51,173 nucleotides of DNA from Rhodobacterales bacterium (GTDB lineage: Bacteria > Pseudomonadota > Alphaproteobacteria > Rhodobacterales > Rhodobacteraceae). The stretch covers positions 1 through 51,173 of the forward strand of contig JANYFE010000004.1 of the NCBI GenBank assembly GCA_025362795.1, given 5' to 3'. The notes under the pieces were generated by a model. It saw only the letters and a list, made by a program, of their open reading frames with translations, was not told the origin of the DNA and searched no databases. The position numbers and the translations under genes are program-made. Shown piece after piece: positions 1 through 9,420 of this stretch (positions within the stretch are counted from its first letter, which is position 1; each line of letters begins with the position of its first letter).

Positions 1-126
1 CTGATCCGAAAGGCAGCCGCCAGGACCTATGACCAACTCTGGAAGGCGGTCGGGCATGTCTGCGACCTCTTCAAGGAAGAAGAATGCTACAATTTCTTCA
101 AAGCCGCAGGATATGAAACCAATTGA
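1..126 (+). CDS. IS630-family transposase, C-terminal fragment (cut by window edge)
   Basis: The last 41 codons of an open frame run in from the window edge and stop at TGA 124-126. The peptide has features I recognise from the tail of IS630-type DDE transposases: a Trp-x-Ala-Val-Gly stretch, then Cys-Asp-Leu-Phe, then an Asn-x-Phe-Lys-Ala-Ala-Gly-Tyr ending. The catalytic domain would lie upstream. The fragment is followed within a few bases by the element's terminal inverted repeat, as expected for a one-gene IS. The truncation is a window-edge effect, not evidence of a pseudogene. Confidence 0.75.
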   Translation: MIRKAAARTYDQLWKAVGHVCDLFKEEECYNFFKAAGYETN

Positions 127-141
127 ACGCAACCCGCTCTA
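1..141 (+). mobile_element. IS630-family insertion sequence, right end (partial)
   Basis: The window opens inside an insertion sequence. A transposase C-terminus runs to position 126, and the element ends in ACCCGCTCTA at 132-141. Read on the other strand this is TAGAGCGGGT, which matches TAGAGCGGGAT at the right edge of the window (51034-51044). The TA at 140-141 fits the TA target duplication known for IS630-type elements. The left part of the element is outside the window. Confidence 0.8.
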
Positions 142-909
142 AAGGGGGTAGCCGAGGCTGGAGGGGCTGGGTGGGTTCGGCACCGCAAGGTAGGCTTCGG
201 GCGAGATTCTGGTCATGCCTTTGAGGCAGAGCGTCGTGCGGTCTGGCGCGGACAGTGCTGCGATGGCGCTGTTTATGATGGTGAACGTCGCCTCCGCCTT
301 CCTACCCAATGCTGCAATGTAGGGCAGGCCCGGGGTTGGATCGGTTTCGCCGACGACTTTCAGGGAACTGGCAAAAGCGTCCCAGCGGGTGATCATCTTC
401 CACGTCACGGCGTCGATGGCGGCGATGTCGGCGCGGCCCTCTGCGACCGCTTTGGCGGAAAAGATGTGGCCGCCGGTCTGCAGTTTGGGCGGCAGCAAAA
501 TTCCCAGCCCGGCGGCGTGGTTTTGCGGGGCGGCCCAGCCGGATTGCGACAGGTCTTCGTTGAACGCAAAGGCTGCACCGTTGAAATCGCTGACGGTGGC
601 GCGTGGATCAGCTTTGCGGGCGACGAAGATCGAGCGGTAATAGCCGGGCGGACAACCTTCTACCCCAAAATCCGGCGTGCCGATCAGGGTGACACGTCCG
701 TGCAGTTTGGCACGGTAAGGAAAGCCGCAGGTTTGCGACAACGCAAGATCGGGGTGTTGCCAGGCATCCCAATAGGCACCCCCACCGCGGATCAGAGTAT
801 CCGGTGCAGCCAAGCCGTTGGTGCGCATGCCGTCGCGGATCAGCGCCCACAAGCGGTCATTGGCCGGTTGCGCCTCGTCTCGGTCATACATGCCAAGGGA
901 TGCAATCAT
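139..909 (-). CDS. PhnD/SsuA/transferrin-type substrate-binding protein, 3' end at IS insertion
   Basis: A 256-residue protein of the periplasmic-binding-protein type II fold, of the PhnD-like group. Recognisable parts are an early Leu-Gly-Met-Tyr-Asp strand, a Gly-Gly-Gly-Ala-Tyr-Trp segment near residue 43, a Phe-Ala-Phe-Asn-Glu segment near 115 and an Ala-Ile-Asp-Ala-Val-Thr-Trp helix near 165. No signal peptide is visible, so it may be cytosolic or membrane-tethered through a partner. Its ATG overlaps the stop of the TerB-like gene (ATGA), so the two are translationally coupled. The TAG stop at 139-141 is made from the TA target and the first base of the IS630 end. The last few residues may therefore differ from the ancestral protein. 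Ligand unknown. Confidence 0.75.
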   Translation of the reverse strand: MIASLGMYDRDEAQPANDRLWALIRDGMRTNGLAAPDTLIRGGGAYWDAWQHPDLALSQTCGFPYRAKLHGRVTLIGTPDFGVEGCPPGYYRSIFVARKADPRATVSDFNGAAFAFNEDLSQSGWAAPQNHAAGLGILLPPKLQTGGHIFSAKAVAEGRADIAAIDAVTWKMITRWDAFASSLKVVGETDPTPGLPYIAALGRKAEATFTIINSAIAALSAPDRTTLCLKGMTRISPEAYLAVPNPPSPSSLGYPL

Positions 910-1334
910 CGTGTCGCCCTTTTTCGGGCCAATGCGCTTTCCACATCGGTCAATCCCAAAAGACTGGTGACAAGGCGCAACATGCGGTCCTCTTCATCGT
1001 CGCGGCGGCCATCGGCGAGGGCAACCGCCCACAATGCCTCGACCAGCGCCGTGCGATCCTCGAGCGGAACCGCCGCTTTCAGGGCGCGGGTAAAGCGGAC
1101 GGTGTCGGGGGCGTCCGCCTCCAGCACGGTGGCTTCCTGGCGCAGGGCGGCGGCGGAGCTGGCGGTCAGGGCGTGGCGCTGCATTAGGATACGGTCGATG
1201 CGCAGGCTTTCGTCTGCAGAGATATAGCCGTCGCTGCGGGCGACGCGGACCAACAAAGCCGCAAGGGCAAGGCGGGCATCAGGCTCTGCAAGGCGGGCGG
1301 GTGCGGGTGAGAAAAGGGCGCGAAGGAGGCTCAT
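906..1334 (-). CDS. TerB-like tellurite-resistance-family protein
   Basis: A 142-residue all-helical acidic protein. It carries the two-repeat pattern of the TerB/DjlA-N fold: Leu-Val-Arg-Val-Ala-Arg-Ser-Asp-Gly-Tyr-Ile near residue 28 and Ala-Leu-Ala-Asp-Gly-Arg-Arg-Asp-Asp-Glu-Glu near residue 108, each with the Asp-Gly and downstream acidic residues that bind metal in the family. It has no membrane segment. It is the first gene of a pair with the PhnD-like gene (4-bp ATGA overlap). Proteins of this size are common in Rhodobacterales, and the tellurite name does not establish a role in tellurite resistance. Confidence 0.8.
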   Translation of the reverse strand: MSLLRALFSPAPARLAEPDARLALAALLVRVARSDGYISADESLRIDRILMQRHALTASSAAALRQEATVLEADAPDTVRFTRALKAAVPLEDRTALVEALWAVALADGRRDDEEDRMLRLVTSLLGLTDVESALARKRATR

Positions 1335-1373
1335 TTCGGCAACATAGGTGGCGCTGATGGAAAGGCCAATGGG

Positions 1374-2150
1374 TCAGGCGGCGCGAAACAGCGTCGTGAT
1401 GCGGACGGCCTCTTCTGCCAGCCCGTACGGCGGGTTGATGACGAACATGCCGGTCCCGATCATGCGATGACCTTCACGCGCGGGCGGAAAGCGGATTTCA
1501 CTGCGCAGGGCGTCGGGGAAAGATTCGGACAGTTCCGCCAGCATCGGGGCATGGGGATTGGCGGGCAGAAGGGGATACCACAGGCAGATCACGCCGACAT
1601 TCCACTTGCGGGCGATTTGCGCGATCAGAGTCGCCATGCGGTCGTAATCGGCTTTCACCTCGTAGGACGGGTCGATCAGCATCAGGCCGCGGCGCGGCGT
1701 CGGCGGACACAGGGCCAAAGCCATCTCGAACCCGTCCCGCTGGTGGATATGACTGGTCCACGGGGCAAGGTTTTCAGCCAGTGCGCGGCATTCCTGTGGG
1801 TGCAGTTCGGCAAGGTGGAGGGTGTCGATGTCTCGCAGGGTCAGCGCGGCAATCAGCGGAGAGCCGGGATAGGCGGCGTCGCCGTAACGGGCGCGTACCT
1901 CGGCCAGACGCTGGCGGTAGGGATGGTCCGGCGCAAACTGTGACGCCAGTAAATCGACGCCCGCCACCGCCTCGCCGGTCTTGACCGCCTCGTCCGAACC
2001 AAGGTCATACAGACCGCGTCCGGCATGGGTTTCGATGTAGGACAGCGGTTTGTCCTTTTGCACAAGGTAGTCCAGACTCCAGGCCAAAAGCGCATGTTTC
2101 TGGACATCGGCGGCATTGCCCGCATGGTAGATGTGTTGGTAGGACAGCAT
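1374..2150 (-). CDS. rlmJ: 23S rRNA (adenine-N6)-methyltransferase RlmJ
   Basis: A 258-residue S-adenosylmethionine-dependent methyltransferase that modifies A2030 (E. coli numbering) of 23S rRNA. The N-terminus, Met-Leu-Ser-Tyr-Gln-His-x-Tyr-His-Ala-Gly-Asn, is the family signature. Glu-Thr-His-Ala-Gly-Arg-Gly at about residue 40 is motif I. The catalytic motif IV appears as Asp-Pro-Ser-Tyr-Glu near residue 160, where Asp-Pro-Pro-Tyr is more usual. The C-terminal Val-Ile-Asn-Pro-Pro-Tyr is also conserved. The length fits the family. It lies 39 bp upstream of the TerB-like gene on the same strand and diverges from the TerC gene. Confidence 0.95.
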   Translation of the reverse strand: MLSYQHIYHAGNAADVQKHALLAWSLDYLVQKDKPLSYIETHAGRGLYDLGSDEAVKTGEAVAGVDLLASQFAPDHPYRQRLAEVRARYGDAAYPGSPLIAALTLRDIDTLHLAELHPQECRALAENLAPWTSHIHQRDGFEMALALCPPTPRRGLMLIDPSYEVKADYDRMATLIAQIARKWNVGVICLWYPLLPANPHAPMLAELSESFPDALRSEIRFPPAREGHRMIGTGMFVINPPYGLAEEAVRITTLFRAA

Positions 2151-2267
2151 GGCCCGGGTTAGCGCGGATGCGTCCTGACCGCAAGTTTGGCGGGTTTTGG
2201 CGGTTGAAACCTGCGGCTTACAGCCCTAACTAGCCCAGAGCAGCAGTGGGACAGGAGCGGACGCACG

Positions 2268-2915
2268 ATGGATTTTCTTTCGCCAGAGGCGCTGACGGCG
2301 CTGTTTCAGGTTATTACCATTGATCTGGTGCTGGCGGGTGACAATGCCATCGTGATTGGTCTGGCGGCGGCGGGTCTGCCGAAAGAGCAACGCGCCAAGG
2401 CCATTCTGGTCGGCATCATCGCGGCCACCGTGCTGCGGATCGGCTTTGCCCTGGTGGCCACGCATCTGCTGGCAATCACCGGCTTGTTGCTGGCGGGCGG
2501 CGTGCTGCTGCTGTGGGTGTGCTGGAAGATGTGGCGCGAATTGCGCGCGGGTCACGGGGATGCGAACCGGGCCGACGAGGCGCTGAGCGACAGCGACCTG
2601 AACAAGGACGGGATCGTGGCGGGCGGGCCGTCAAAGACCTTCACCCAGGCCGCCTGGCAGATCGTGATTGCCGATGTGTCGATGTCGCTGGACAACGTGC
2701 TGGCCGTGGCCGGGGCCGCGCGGGAGCATCCGTCGGTGCTGGTATTCGGGCTTGGCCTGTCGATTGCGCTGATGGGGCTGGCCGCCAGCTTTATCGCCCG
2801 GCTTTTGAACAATCACCGCTGGATTGCCTATCTGGGGCTGGCAATTATCCTGTATGTGGCGGGTGACATGATCTGGCGCGGTGCGCATGAAGTGTTGCCG
2901 CTGATCAACGGGTAG
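2268..2915 (+). CDS. TerC/YjbE-family integral membrane protein
   Basis: A 215-residue polytopic inner-membrane protein with about six or seven hydrophobic helices. Two internal repeats each carry an acidic intramembrane motif: Asp-Leu-Val-Leu-Ala-Gly-Asp-Asn near residue 19 and Asp-Val-Ser-Met-Ser-Leu-Asp-Asn near residue 139. These are the hallmark of the TerC superfamily, whose studied members export or handle manganese. A hydrophilic loop at about 85-120 links the halves. RBS-like GGAGCGGA precedes the ATG. I checked the 117-bp leader for a yybP-ykoY manganese riboswitch and did not see one. Confidence 0.88.
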   Translation: MDFLSPEALTALFQVITIDLVLAGDNAIVIGLAAAGLPKEQRAKAILVGIIAATVLRIGFALVATHLLAITGLLLAGGVLLLWVCWKMWRELRAGHGDANRADEALSDSDLNKDGIVAGGPSKTFTQAAWQIVIADVSMSLDNVLAVAGAAREHPSVLVFGLGLSIALMGLAASFIARLLNNHRWIAYLGLAIILYVAGDMIWRGAHEVLPLING

Positions 2916-2932
2916 CGTCCAGTTCTGGACGC
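2915..2932 (+). terminator. Hairpin directly after the TerC gene
   Basis: GCGTCCAG and CTGGACGC form a perfect 8-bp inverted repeat with a 2-base centre. It begins on the last base of the stop codon. No U-run follows, so it may be a weak terminator or an mRNA 3'-end stabiliser. Confidence 0.5.
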
Positions 2933-3114
2933 CATTGGGAAGTGTGTGATTACAAGGGGTTGAGAACCGCAATACACCGGTCGTCAAGAATTTCGGCGGT
3001 GCCGGGTGGCGTTAAAGCTTGGGGCGTCGAGGATTGGGGGTGAGGCAGGCCTTGCCAATTGCCTGCACTGGCGAGTTGCGCCCACCCTTGCCTTTTTTCG
3101 AAAGCCCAACTTGT

Positions 3115-3720
3115 CTAGCGCGGTCGGCACCTGGCCAAAAAATCGGTGATTTTCGGTCCACTCATGATCGCATCTGAAAGTGCACCAAGCTCCTTCCCGA
3201 GACTTTCGACGTTTTTTAGGTTGATCTGCATTTCGCGCTCGGACAGGCTGTCCAGAAGGCCCTCGACAACGCCCCAGTCTTTTTGGGTTTTGGCGGAGTT
3301 GTTACTTGCCTTGACAAAAGCCTTGTCAGCGATCTCGTATTTCTTGGCCAAATCTTTGTTCGACTTGTCCTTTTTGTACTGCGTGTCAATCTCGCTAAGA
3401 TCTTCGAACATCGCCTGCAGCGCCTGCAAATCGTCATCGTATCTGCGTCCGATCATTTCGACATCGCCGGAAATGCTCTTGGCTTCGTCAGCATATTTCT
3501 TGATCGTGTCGATGCTGTACTGGATGGTGGTGGACCACGAGGCGATCTCGCCAATCAACTTTTTGACCACCGTGGCCGTGTTGGTGTGTTCCCGAAAGAC
3601 GTCCTTGAAAGCCTTTTCAAGTTTGTTGATGGATTCGGTCGACTGCTTAACTTTCTTGCCGGAGTCTTTCATGAGCTTGTCGAAATCGGCGACCTGCTTG
3701 GCGATCTGTTTTGAATCCAC
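3115..3720 (-). CDS. Coiled-coil protein of unknown function (orphan, AT-richer)
   Basis: I do not recognise this 201-residue protein. It is highly charged, Lys/Asp/Glu/Ser-rich and almost proline-free, and shows long heptad-like runs at about 1-60, 75-125 and 150-190. It has no signal peptide or membrane helix. The start is GTG at 3718-3720, with a distant GGGAG upstream. Codon choice (many AAA, GAT, TCG and third-position A/T) and base composition differ clearly from the GC-rich neighbours, which suggests horizontal acquisition. It sits alone between the TerC and pyrG genes, with about 140-200 bp of non-coding DNA on each side. A structural or effector-like role is possible but unsupported. 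Confidence 0.75.
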   Translation of the reverse strand: MDSKQIAKQVADFDKLMKDSGKKVKQSTESINKLEKAFKDVFREHTNTATVVKKLIGEIASWSTTIQYSIDTIKKYADEAKSISGDVEMIGRRYDDDLQALQAMFEDLSEIDTQYKKDKSNKDLAKKYEIADKAFVKASNNSAKTQKDWGVVEGLLDSLSEREMQINLKNVESLGKELGALSDAIMSGPKITDFLARCRPR

Positions 3721-3857
3721 GGCTATTCGACTACTCCCGTTACATCACTATGACTTTGATCTTGCGAAAATTTCGCACAGATAAGGGCTAAAGATTCGCG
3801 CCCTGGGTCAATCCTTGCTTCGCGGCGGCCAGAAATCAAGCGATGCCCTTTTTGGGA

Positions 3858-5501
<1,644 letters not shown>

Positions 5502-5597
5502 TGGAAGCCCCCGTGTCTGGTTTCAGGACGACGATTCGCGCGTTGGGAATCGCAGTATCACGGGAGTTGAGCCTTAGCTTAGAAACAGCAACAGCGC

Positions 5598-5624
5598 AAC
5601 CCGACCGCTAGATGCTGTCGGGTT
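5598..5624 (-). terminator. Hairpin between secG and pyrG
   Basis: AACCCGAC (5598-5605) and GTCGGGTT (5617-5624) form a perfect 8-bp stem with an 11-base loop, 28 bp past the secG stop. In the sense of transcription it is followed by a moderately T-rich stretch. It could terminate or attenuate secG transcription before pyrG. Confidence 0.55.
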
Positions 5625-5651
5625 CCCGGTGAGTTTGTCAAAGGATTGTGG

Positions 5652-6005
5652 TCAGTTTTCCGCTTTGGGCGGGGTTGCGGGCGCATCGGTCGAGGGCAGC
5701 GCGGTCAGGGGCGTTGTGGCGGGAACTGCGGGCAGGACCGGTGCCACGGTGCCGCCGAACTGGTCGATCACCGATGACGAGGCGCTGTTCTTGGCGGCCA
5801 GCACGGTCAGGGCGATCGAGGTTGCGATGAAGCAGCCGGCGAAGATCCAGGTGACTTTGGCGAGAGCGGTGGCTGCCGAACGGCCAGACACGACACCCCC
5901 GGTGCCACCCATGCCCAGACCGCCGCCTTCAGAACGTTGCAGCAGGACCACCCCGATCAGCAGAAGGGCCAGGATCAGGTGGATGGCAAGAATGACGTTT
6001 TCCAT
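5652..6005 (-). CDS. secG: Preprotein translocase subunit SecG
   Basis: A 117-residue membrane subunit of the SecYEG translocon. The first helix (about 3-23) is followed by the conserved Val-Leu-Leu-Gln-Arg-Ser-Glu-Gly-Gly-Gly-Leu-Gly turn, then a Gly-rich loop and a second helix at about 50-70. The tail (about 75-117) is Ala/Pro/Thr-rich and disordered, as in other alphaproteobacterial SecG proteins. It precedes pyrG on the same strand, an arrangement often seen in this group. The upstream 273 bp (6006-6278) hold its promoter region and a CCGCCGCGGCGG palindrome at 6245-6256. I see no other gene there. Confidence 0.92.
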   Translation of the reverse strand: MENVILAIHLILALLLIGVVLLQRSEGGGLGMGGTGGVVSGRSAATALAKVTWIFAGCFIATSIALTVLAAKNSASSSVIDQFGGTVAPVLPAVPATTPLTALPSTDAPATPPKAEN

Positions 6006-6278
6006 GAGCGGCCCTTTGAGGTGACGCGCCTATCTAGGGGCAAGTGGCGCGGGCTGCAAGGGTGTTGGGGGTGTGAGCCGGTGGGGGACGTCTTTTTGGG
6101 CGGGTGAAAATCCGGGCAGAAGCGACGGGGTTCGGACGCCGCAGCGAATCAGGTCGAAAAGACCAGTTAATATTGGGGAAACGCGCAAATTGTGCTGTCT
6201 TGACCGCGTCTTGCCCGCGTCTTTTTTGCGTGCAGAAGCGCGGACCGCCGCGGCGGATTAACGCTGCGGGCGGTGGGT

Positions 6279-6659
6279 CTAGGTCGGGCCATCGCAGACC
6301 GCGGACAGTTTGTTGCCGTCAGGGTCGCGGACGTAGCAGGAATAAAAGGTCGGGGAATAGCGCAGGCCGGGGGCCCCTTCGTCGCTGCCGCCGCTTGCAA
6401 GGGCTGCGGCGTGGAAAGCGTCAACGGCGGCACGGGTGGGCGCGGTCAGGGCCAGCATGGTGCCATTGCCACGGGTTGCCGGCTGGCCGTCGAACGGCAG
6501 TATGATGTAAAAGCTGGGGCCGCTGTCGCCAGGCATGCCATAGGCGTATTCGTCCTTTGCCTCGGCCATCTGGACGATGCCGAGGGTCGCGAGCGTTGGG
6601 CCGTAAAACCGTTCCGCACGGGGCAGGTCTATGGTGCCGTAAGTGATGTAAAGCAGCAT
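6279..6659 (-). CDS. VOC-family (glyoxalase/dioxygenase fold) protein
   Basis: A 126-residue single vicinal-oxygen-chelate module. The beta-alpha-beta-beta-beta layout is recognisable: Tyr-Ile-Thr-Tyr-Gly-Thr-Ile-Asp-Leu-Pro-Arg-Ala at the start, with the Phe-Tyr pair near residue 18, a central strand near 50, and a C-terminal Val-Arg-Asp-Pro-Asp-Gly-Asn-Lys near residue 113, which is typical of the superfamily. It has no glyoxalase I-specific motif, so the substrate is unknown. It diverges from the ChaC-type gene. Confidence 0.85.
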   Translation of the reverse strand: MLLYITYGTIDLPRAERFYGPTLATLGIVQMAEAKDEYAYGMPGDSGPSFYIILPFDGQPATRGNGTMLALTAPTRAAVDAFHAAALASGGSDEGAPGLRYSPTFYSCYVRDPDGNKLSAVCDGPT

Positions 6660-6764
6660 GGCTGATCCTTTGGGCCGTTATCCACGCTGACTGTGCGCGG
6701 CTGCGGGTTTCGAGATCAAGCAGCATTTGCTAGGACTGTCGCGCAAGTTTTCAGGAAAGCTGAC

Positions 6765-7439
6765 GTGGCACACCATTTGAGGCTGACGCAGGCGCTGGTG
6801 AACCGGTTGCCCGCCCGGATTGACGACCCCGGCGAAATGGCGCGGCGGCCGGTGCCGGAGGCGTATTATGCGCAGACCGGCGCAGATGTTCTGGCGCGGG
6901 TTGGCGGCGGGCCGCTGTGGGTGTTCGCCTTTGGCTCTATCCTGTGGAAGCGGCGCTTTGCGGTGGTGGAAGAACGTGCGGCCAGCGTGCGGGGGTGGCA
7001 TCGCAGGTTTTGTCTGGGGCCGGATACCCGGTATCGGGGCAGCCCTGACGCGCCGGGGGTGATGCTGTCGCTGGATCGCGGTGGCCAGTGCCGGGGCATG
7101 GTGTTGCGGATGGATTGCGCGGGGCGGGCCGCGGCGCTGGACGATCTGCTGCGGCATGAGCCACCGGAACCGCCGGTCTGGGTGCGGGCGATGACGCCGC
7201 AGGGCGAGGTGCGCGCGATGGCCTTTGCCACTTCGACCCGGTTTGAGGGCTATTGCGGCGGGATCTGCGAGGCGGAGGTGGCGGACCGGCTGGCCTCTGC
7301 CGTCGGCATGTGGGGGTCGATGGCCGAGTATCTGTTCAACACGGTCTCGCATCTGGAAGCGATGGGGATCCGGGATGCCTATCTGTGGCGGATGCAGGCT
7401 TTGGTGGCAGAGCGGCTGGCGCGGTTGCCGGTGGCCTGA
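6765..7439 (+). CDS. ChaC-type gamma-glutamylcyclotransferase
   Basis: Degrades glutathione to 5-oxoproline and Cys-Gly in characterised ChaC relatives. The signature Trp-Val-Phe-Ala-Phe-Gly-Ser-Ile-Leu-Trp lies near residue 52. The Gly-Ser-Pro-Asp-Ala-Pro-Gly loop and the C-terminal Tyr-Leu-Phe-Asn-Thr-Val-Ser-His-Leu-Glu block are also present. A Glu in the Leu-Leu-Arg-His-Glu segment is a candidate catalytic acid. The open frame begins at GTG 6693, but I chose GTG 6765 because AGGAAA (about 6752) is well placed and the protein then starts where family members do (224 aa). Confidence 0.85.
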   Translation: MAHHLRLTQALVNRLPARIDDPGEMARRPVPEAYYAQTGADVLARVGGGPLWVFAFGSILWKRRFAVVEERAASVRGWHRRFCLGPDTRYRGSPDAPGVMLSLDRGGQCRGMVLRMDCAGRAAALDDLLRHEPPEPPVWVRAMTPQGEVRAMAFATSTRFEGYCGGICEAEVADRLASAVGMWGSMAEYLFNTVSHLEAMGIRDAYLWRMQALVAERLARLPVA

Positions 7440-7520
7440 GACAGAGTTTGCGTTTGGGCCACTGTCGTCTAACCTGCGAGGGGTGCCGGGCTTTGGGGCC
7501 GTGTTGCGGGGCGGGGGTGG

Positions 7521-7919
7521 ATGATGGCGGCGGCAAGCAAGGGCAGAGTGCGGTTTTCAGGTGCAGTGCTGATCCTTTGCGCGGTGTTTTTGGGCGTCAT
7601 GGGTCTGTACCTGATATATTTCGGGCTGAACTGGACCATGCCCGATCTGGTGCCGCTGGCGTGGCGGCACGCGCCGCAGGGCGCCGAATTGCCAGTCACG
7701 GCGGTGATGCAAAGCCCGGTCGCGTTGGCGGGGCTGTATCTGGCGGTGTTTGGCGGCGTCGCGGCGCTGAACGGGGTGTGGATGGCCGGGATCGGGACGC
7801 GCAACTGGCTGCTGACCCTGCCGTTGATCCTGCTGTTTTTGATCTTTGTCGGGGTAGGGGCCTGGGCGACGCTGGACGGTGCCGGGTTCAGCCGGTGGCT
7901 GGACACGTTGCACGCCTAG
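7521..7919 (+). CDS. Small membrane protein of unknown function
   Basis: A 132-residue protein with three likely transmembrane helices: about 15-37, 65-85 and 95-117. A short amphipathic tail ends in Trp-Leu-Asp-Thr-Leu. Polar residues between helices 1 and 2 include a Trp-Thr-Met-Pro-Asp segment, suggesting one periplasmic loop. I do not recognise a named family. It lies 81 bp after the ChaC-type gene and about 100 bp before purA on the same strand, so co-transcription is possible. ATG 7521 and 7524 are equally plausible starts. Confidence 0.7.
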   Translation: MMAAASKGRVRFSGAVLILCAVFLGVMGLYLIYFGLNWTMPDLVPLAWRHAPQGAELPVTAVMQSPVALAGLYLAVFGGVAALNGVWMAGIGTRNWLLTLPLILLFLIFVGVGAWATLDGAGFSRWLDTLHA

Positions 7920-8018
7920 ATCAGCTGTGTGCCTAGATCACTGGGTCGCAGTTTGTGGTTTCGCAGGCGCGTCCTCGCGTCTATACCGTGCGCGGTTTGA
8001 CTGCCGAAGGGGATGGAC

Positions 8019-9311
8019 ATGGCCAATGTGGTTGTCGTGGGCGCACAATGGGGCGACGAGGGCAAAGGCAAGATCGTTGATTGGCTGAGCGAGCGGGCCG
8101 ATGTGATCGCGCGGTTTCAGGGCGGCCACAATGCGGGCCATACGCTGGTCATTGACGGCAAGGTTTACAAGCTGAGCCTGCTGCCATCGGGCATCGTGCG
8201 CGGCGGCAAACTGTCGGTGATCGGCAATGGCGTGGTGGTCGACCCCTGGCATCTGGTGATGGAGATTGCCAAGCTGCGCGGGCAGGGCGTGGAAATTTCG
8301 CCGGAAAATCTGATGGTTGCCGAGAATGCCAGTCTGATCCTGCCGGTGCATGGCGAGTTGGACCGCGCACGGGAGCAGCAAAATTCGGTTGCCAAGATCG
8401 GCACGACCGGGCGCGGGATCGGGCCGGCCTATGAGGACAAGGTGGGTCGGCGGGCGATCAGGGTGGCGGATCTTGGCGATGCGGCGACGCTGGAGGCGCG
8501 GGTGGACCGGCTGATCGGACACCATGACGCCTTGCGGCGGGGCTTGGGGATTGATCCGGTGGACCGGGCTGGCCTGCTGGCGGCGCTGCGCGAGATTGCG
8601 CCGCAGATCCTGCCCTATGCGCAGCCGGTGTGGAAAGTGCTGAACGAGGCGCGGCGGGCGGGCAAGCGGATCCTGTTCGAAGGGGCGCAGGGCGCGCTGC
8701 TGGATATTGATTTCGGCACCTATCCGTTTGTGACCTCGTCAAATGTCATTGCCGGGCAGGCGGCGACCGGGACGGGTCTGGGGCCGGGGGCGATTGGTTT
8801 TGTGCTGGGGATCGTGAAGGCCTACACGACGCGGGTCGGCGAGGGGCCGTTTCCGGCGGAGTTGTTTGACGGCGATGGCGACCGGCTGGGTGCGCGGGGC
8901 CACGAATTTGGCACGGTGACGGGCCGGAAGCGGCGCTGTGGCTGGTTTGATGCGGTGCTGGTGCGGCAGACCTGTGCGACATCCGGGGTTTCCGGCATCG
9001 CGCTGACGAAATTGGACGTGCTGGACGGGTTCAAGGTTTTGAAGATCTGCGTCGGCTATGATCTGGACGGGGTGCGGCTGGATTATCTGCCGACCGCAGC
9101 CGACCAACAGGCGCGCTGCAAGCCGATTTATGAAGAAATGGACGGCTGGGACGAGAATACGGCGGGCGCGCGGAGTTGGGCGCAACTGCCTGGGGCGGCG
9201 ATCAAATATGTGCGGCGGATCGAGGAATTGATCCAATGCCCGGTGGCGATGCTGTCGACCTCGCCCGAGCGGGAGGATACCATACTGGTTACCGACCCGT
9301 TTGCAGACTAG
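8019..9311 (+). CDS. purA: Adenylosuccinate synthetase
   Basis: A 430-residue GTP-dependent enzyme joining IMP and aspartate, the first committed step from IMP to AMP. The N-terminal [11 protein letters not shown] P-loop begins near residue 8. The Gly-Gly-His-Asn-Ala-Gly-His-Thr segment follows near residue 36. Thr-Thr-Gly-Arg-Gly-Ile-Gly-Pro, the IMP-site [12 protein letters not shown] and the Thr-Gly-Arg-Lys-Arg-Arg-Cys-Gly-Trp segments are all present. The frame also has an ATG at 8013, but GAAGGGG abuts it directly and is correctly spaced for 8019. Confidence 0.97.
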   Translation: MANVVVVGAQWGDEGKGKIVDWLSERADVIARFQGGHNAGHTLVIDGKVYKLSLLPSGIVRGGKLSVIGNGVVVDPWHLVMEIAKLRGQGVEISPENLMVAENASLILPVHGELDRAREQQNSVAKIGTTGRGIGPAYEDKVGRRAIRVADLGDAATLEARVDRLIGHHDALRRGLGIDPVDRAGLLAALREIAPQILPYAQPVWKVLNEARRAGKRILFEGAQGALLDIDFGTYPFVTSSNVIAGQAATGTGLGPGAIGFVLGIVKAYTTRVGEGPFPAELFDGDGDRLGARGHEFGTVTGRKRRCGWFDAVLVRQTCATSGVSGIALTKLDVLDGFKVLKICVGYDLDGVRLDYLPTAADQQARCKPIYEEMDGWDENTAGARSWAQLPGAAIKYVRRIEELIQCPVAMLSTSPEREDTILVTDPFAD

Positions 9312-9325
9312 CTTCTTGTTTTGTC

Positions 9326-9370
9326 GCATTTCCGAACCGCTTAACCGGGGTTCACTTAAACTGGAAATGC
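9326..9370 (+). promoter_or_regulatory. Nested inverted repeats between purA and the DUF2842 gene
   Basis: GCATTTCC (9326-9333) pairs with GGAAATGC (9363-9370). Inside it GAACC (9334-9338) pairs with GGTTC (9349-9353). An alternative pairing of CACTTA (about 9353) with TAAGTG (about 9373) would disrupt the outer stem. This could be a purA terminator without a U-run, a processing site, or a leader element of the next gene. I cannot assign it to a known RNA class. Confidence 0.4.
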
Positions 9371-9420
9371 TCTAAGTGCCGCTGATCGGCGCCGTAGTGG
9401 CACCGGGCGAGGGAGTGTTT

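Noticed and set aside
2151-2267. Possible yybP-ykoY manganese riboswitch before the TerC gene
   Set aside because: The conserved loop sequences and paired stems of that class are not present.
906-2915. Tellurite-resistance island (TerB-like and TerC-like genes close together)
   Set aside because: rlmJ lies between them, the TerC gene is divergent, and no TerA/D/E/Z genes are nearby. Both proteins are common stand-alone families.
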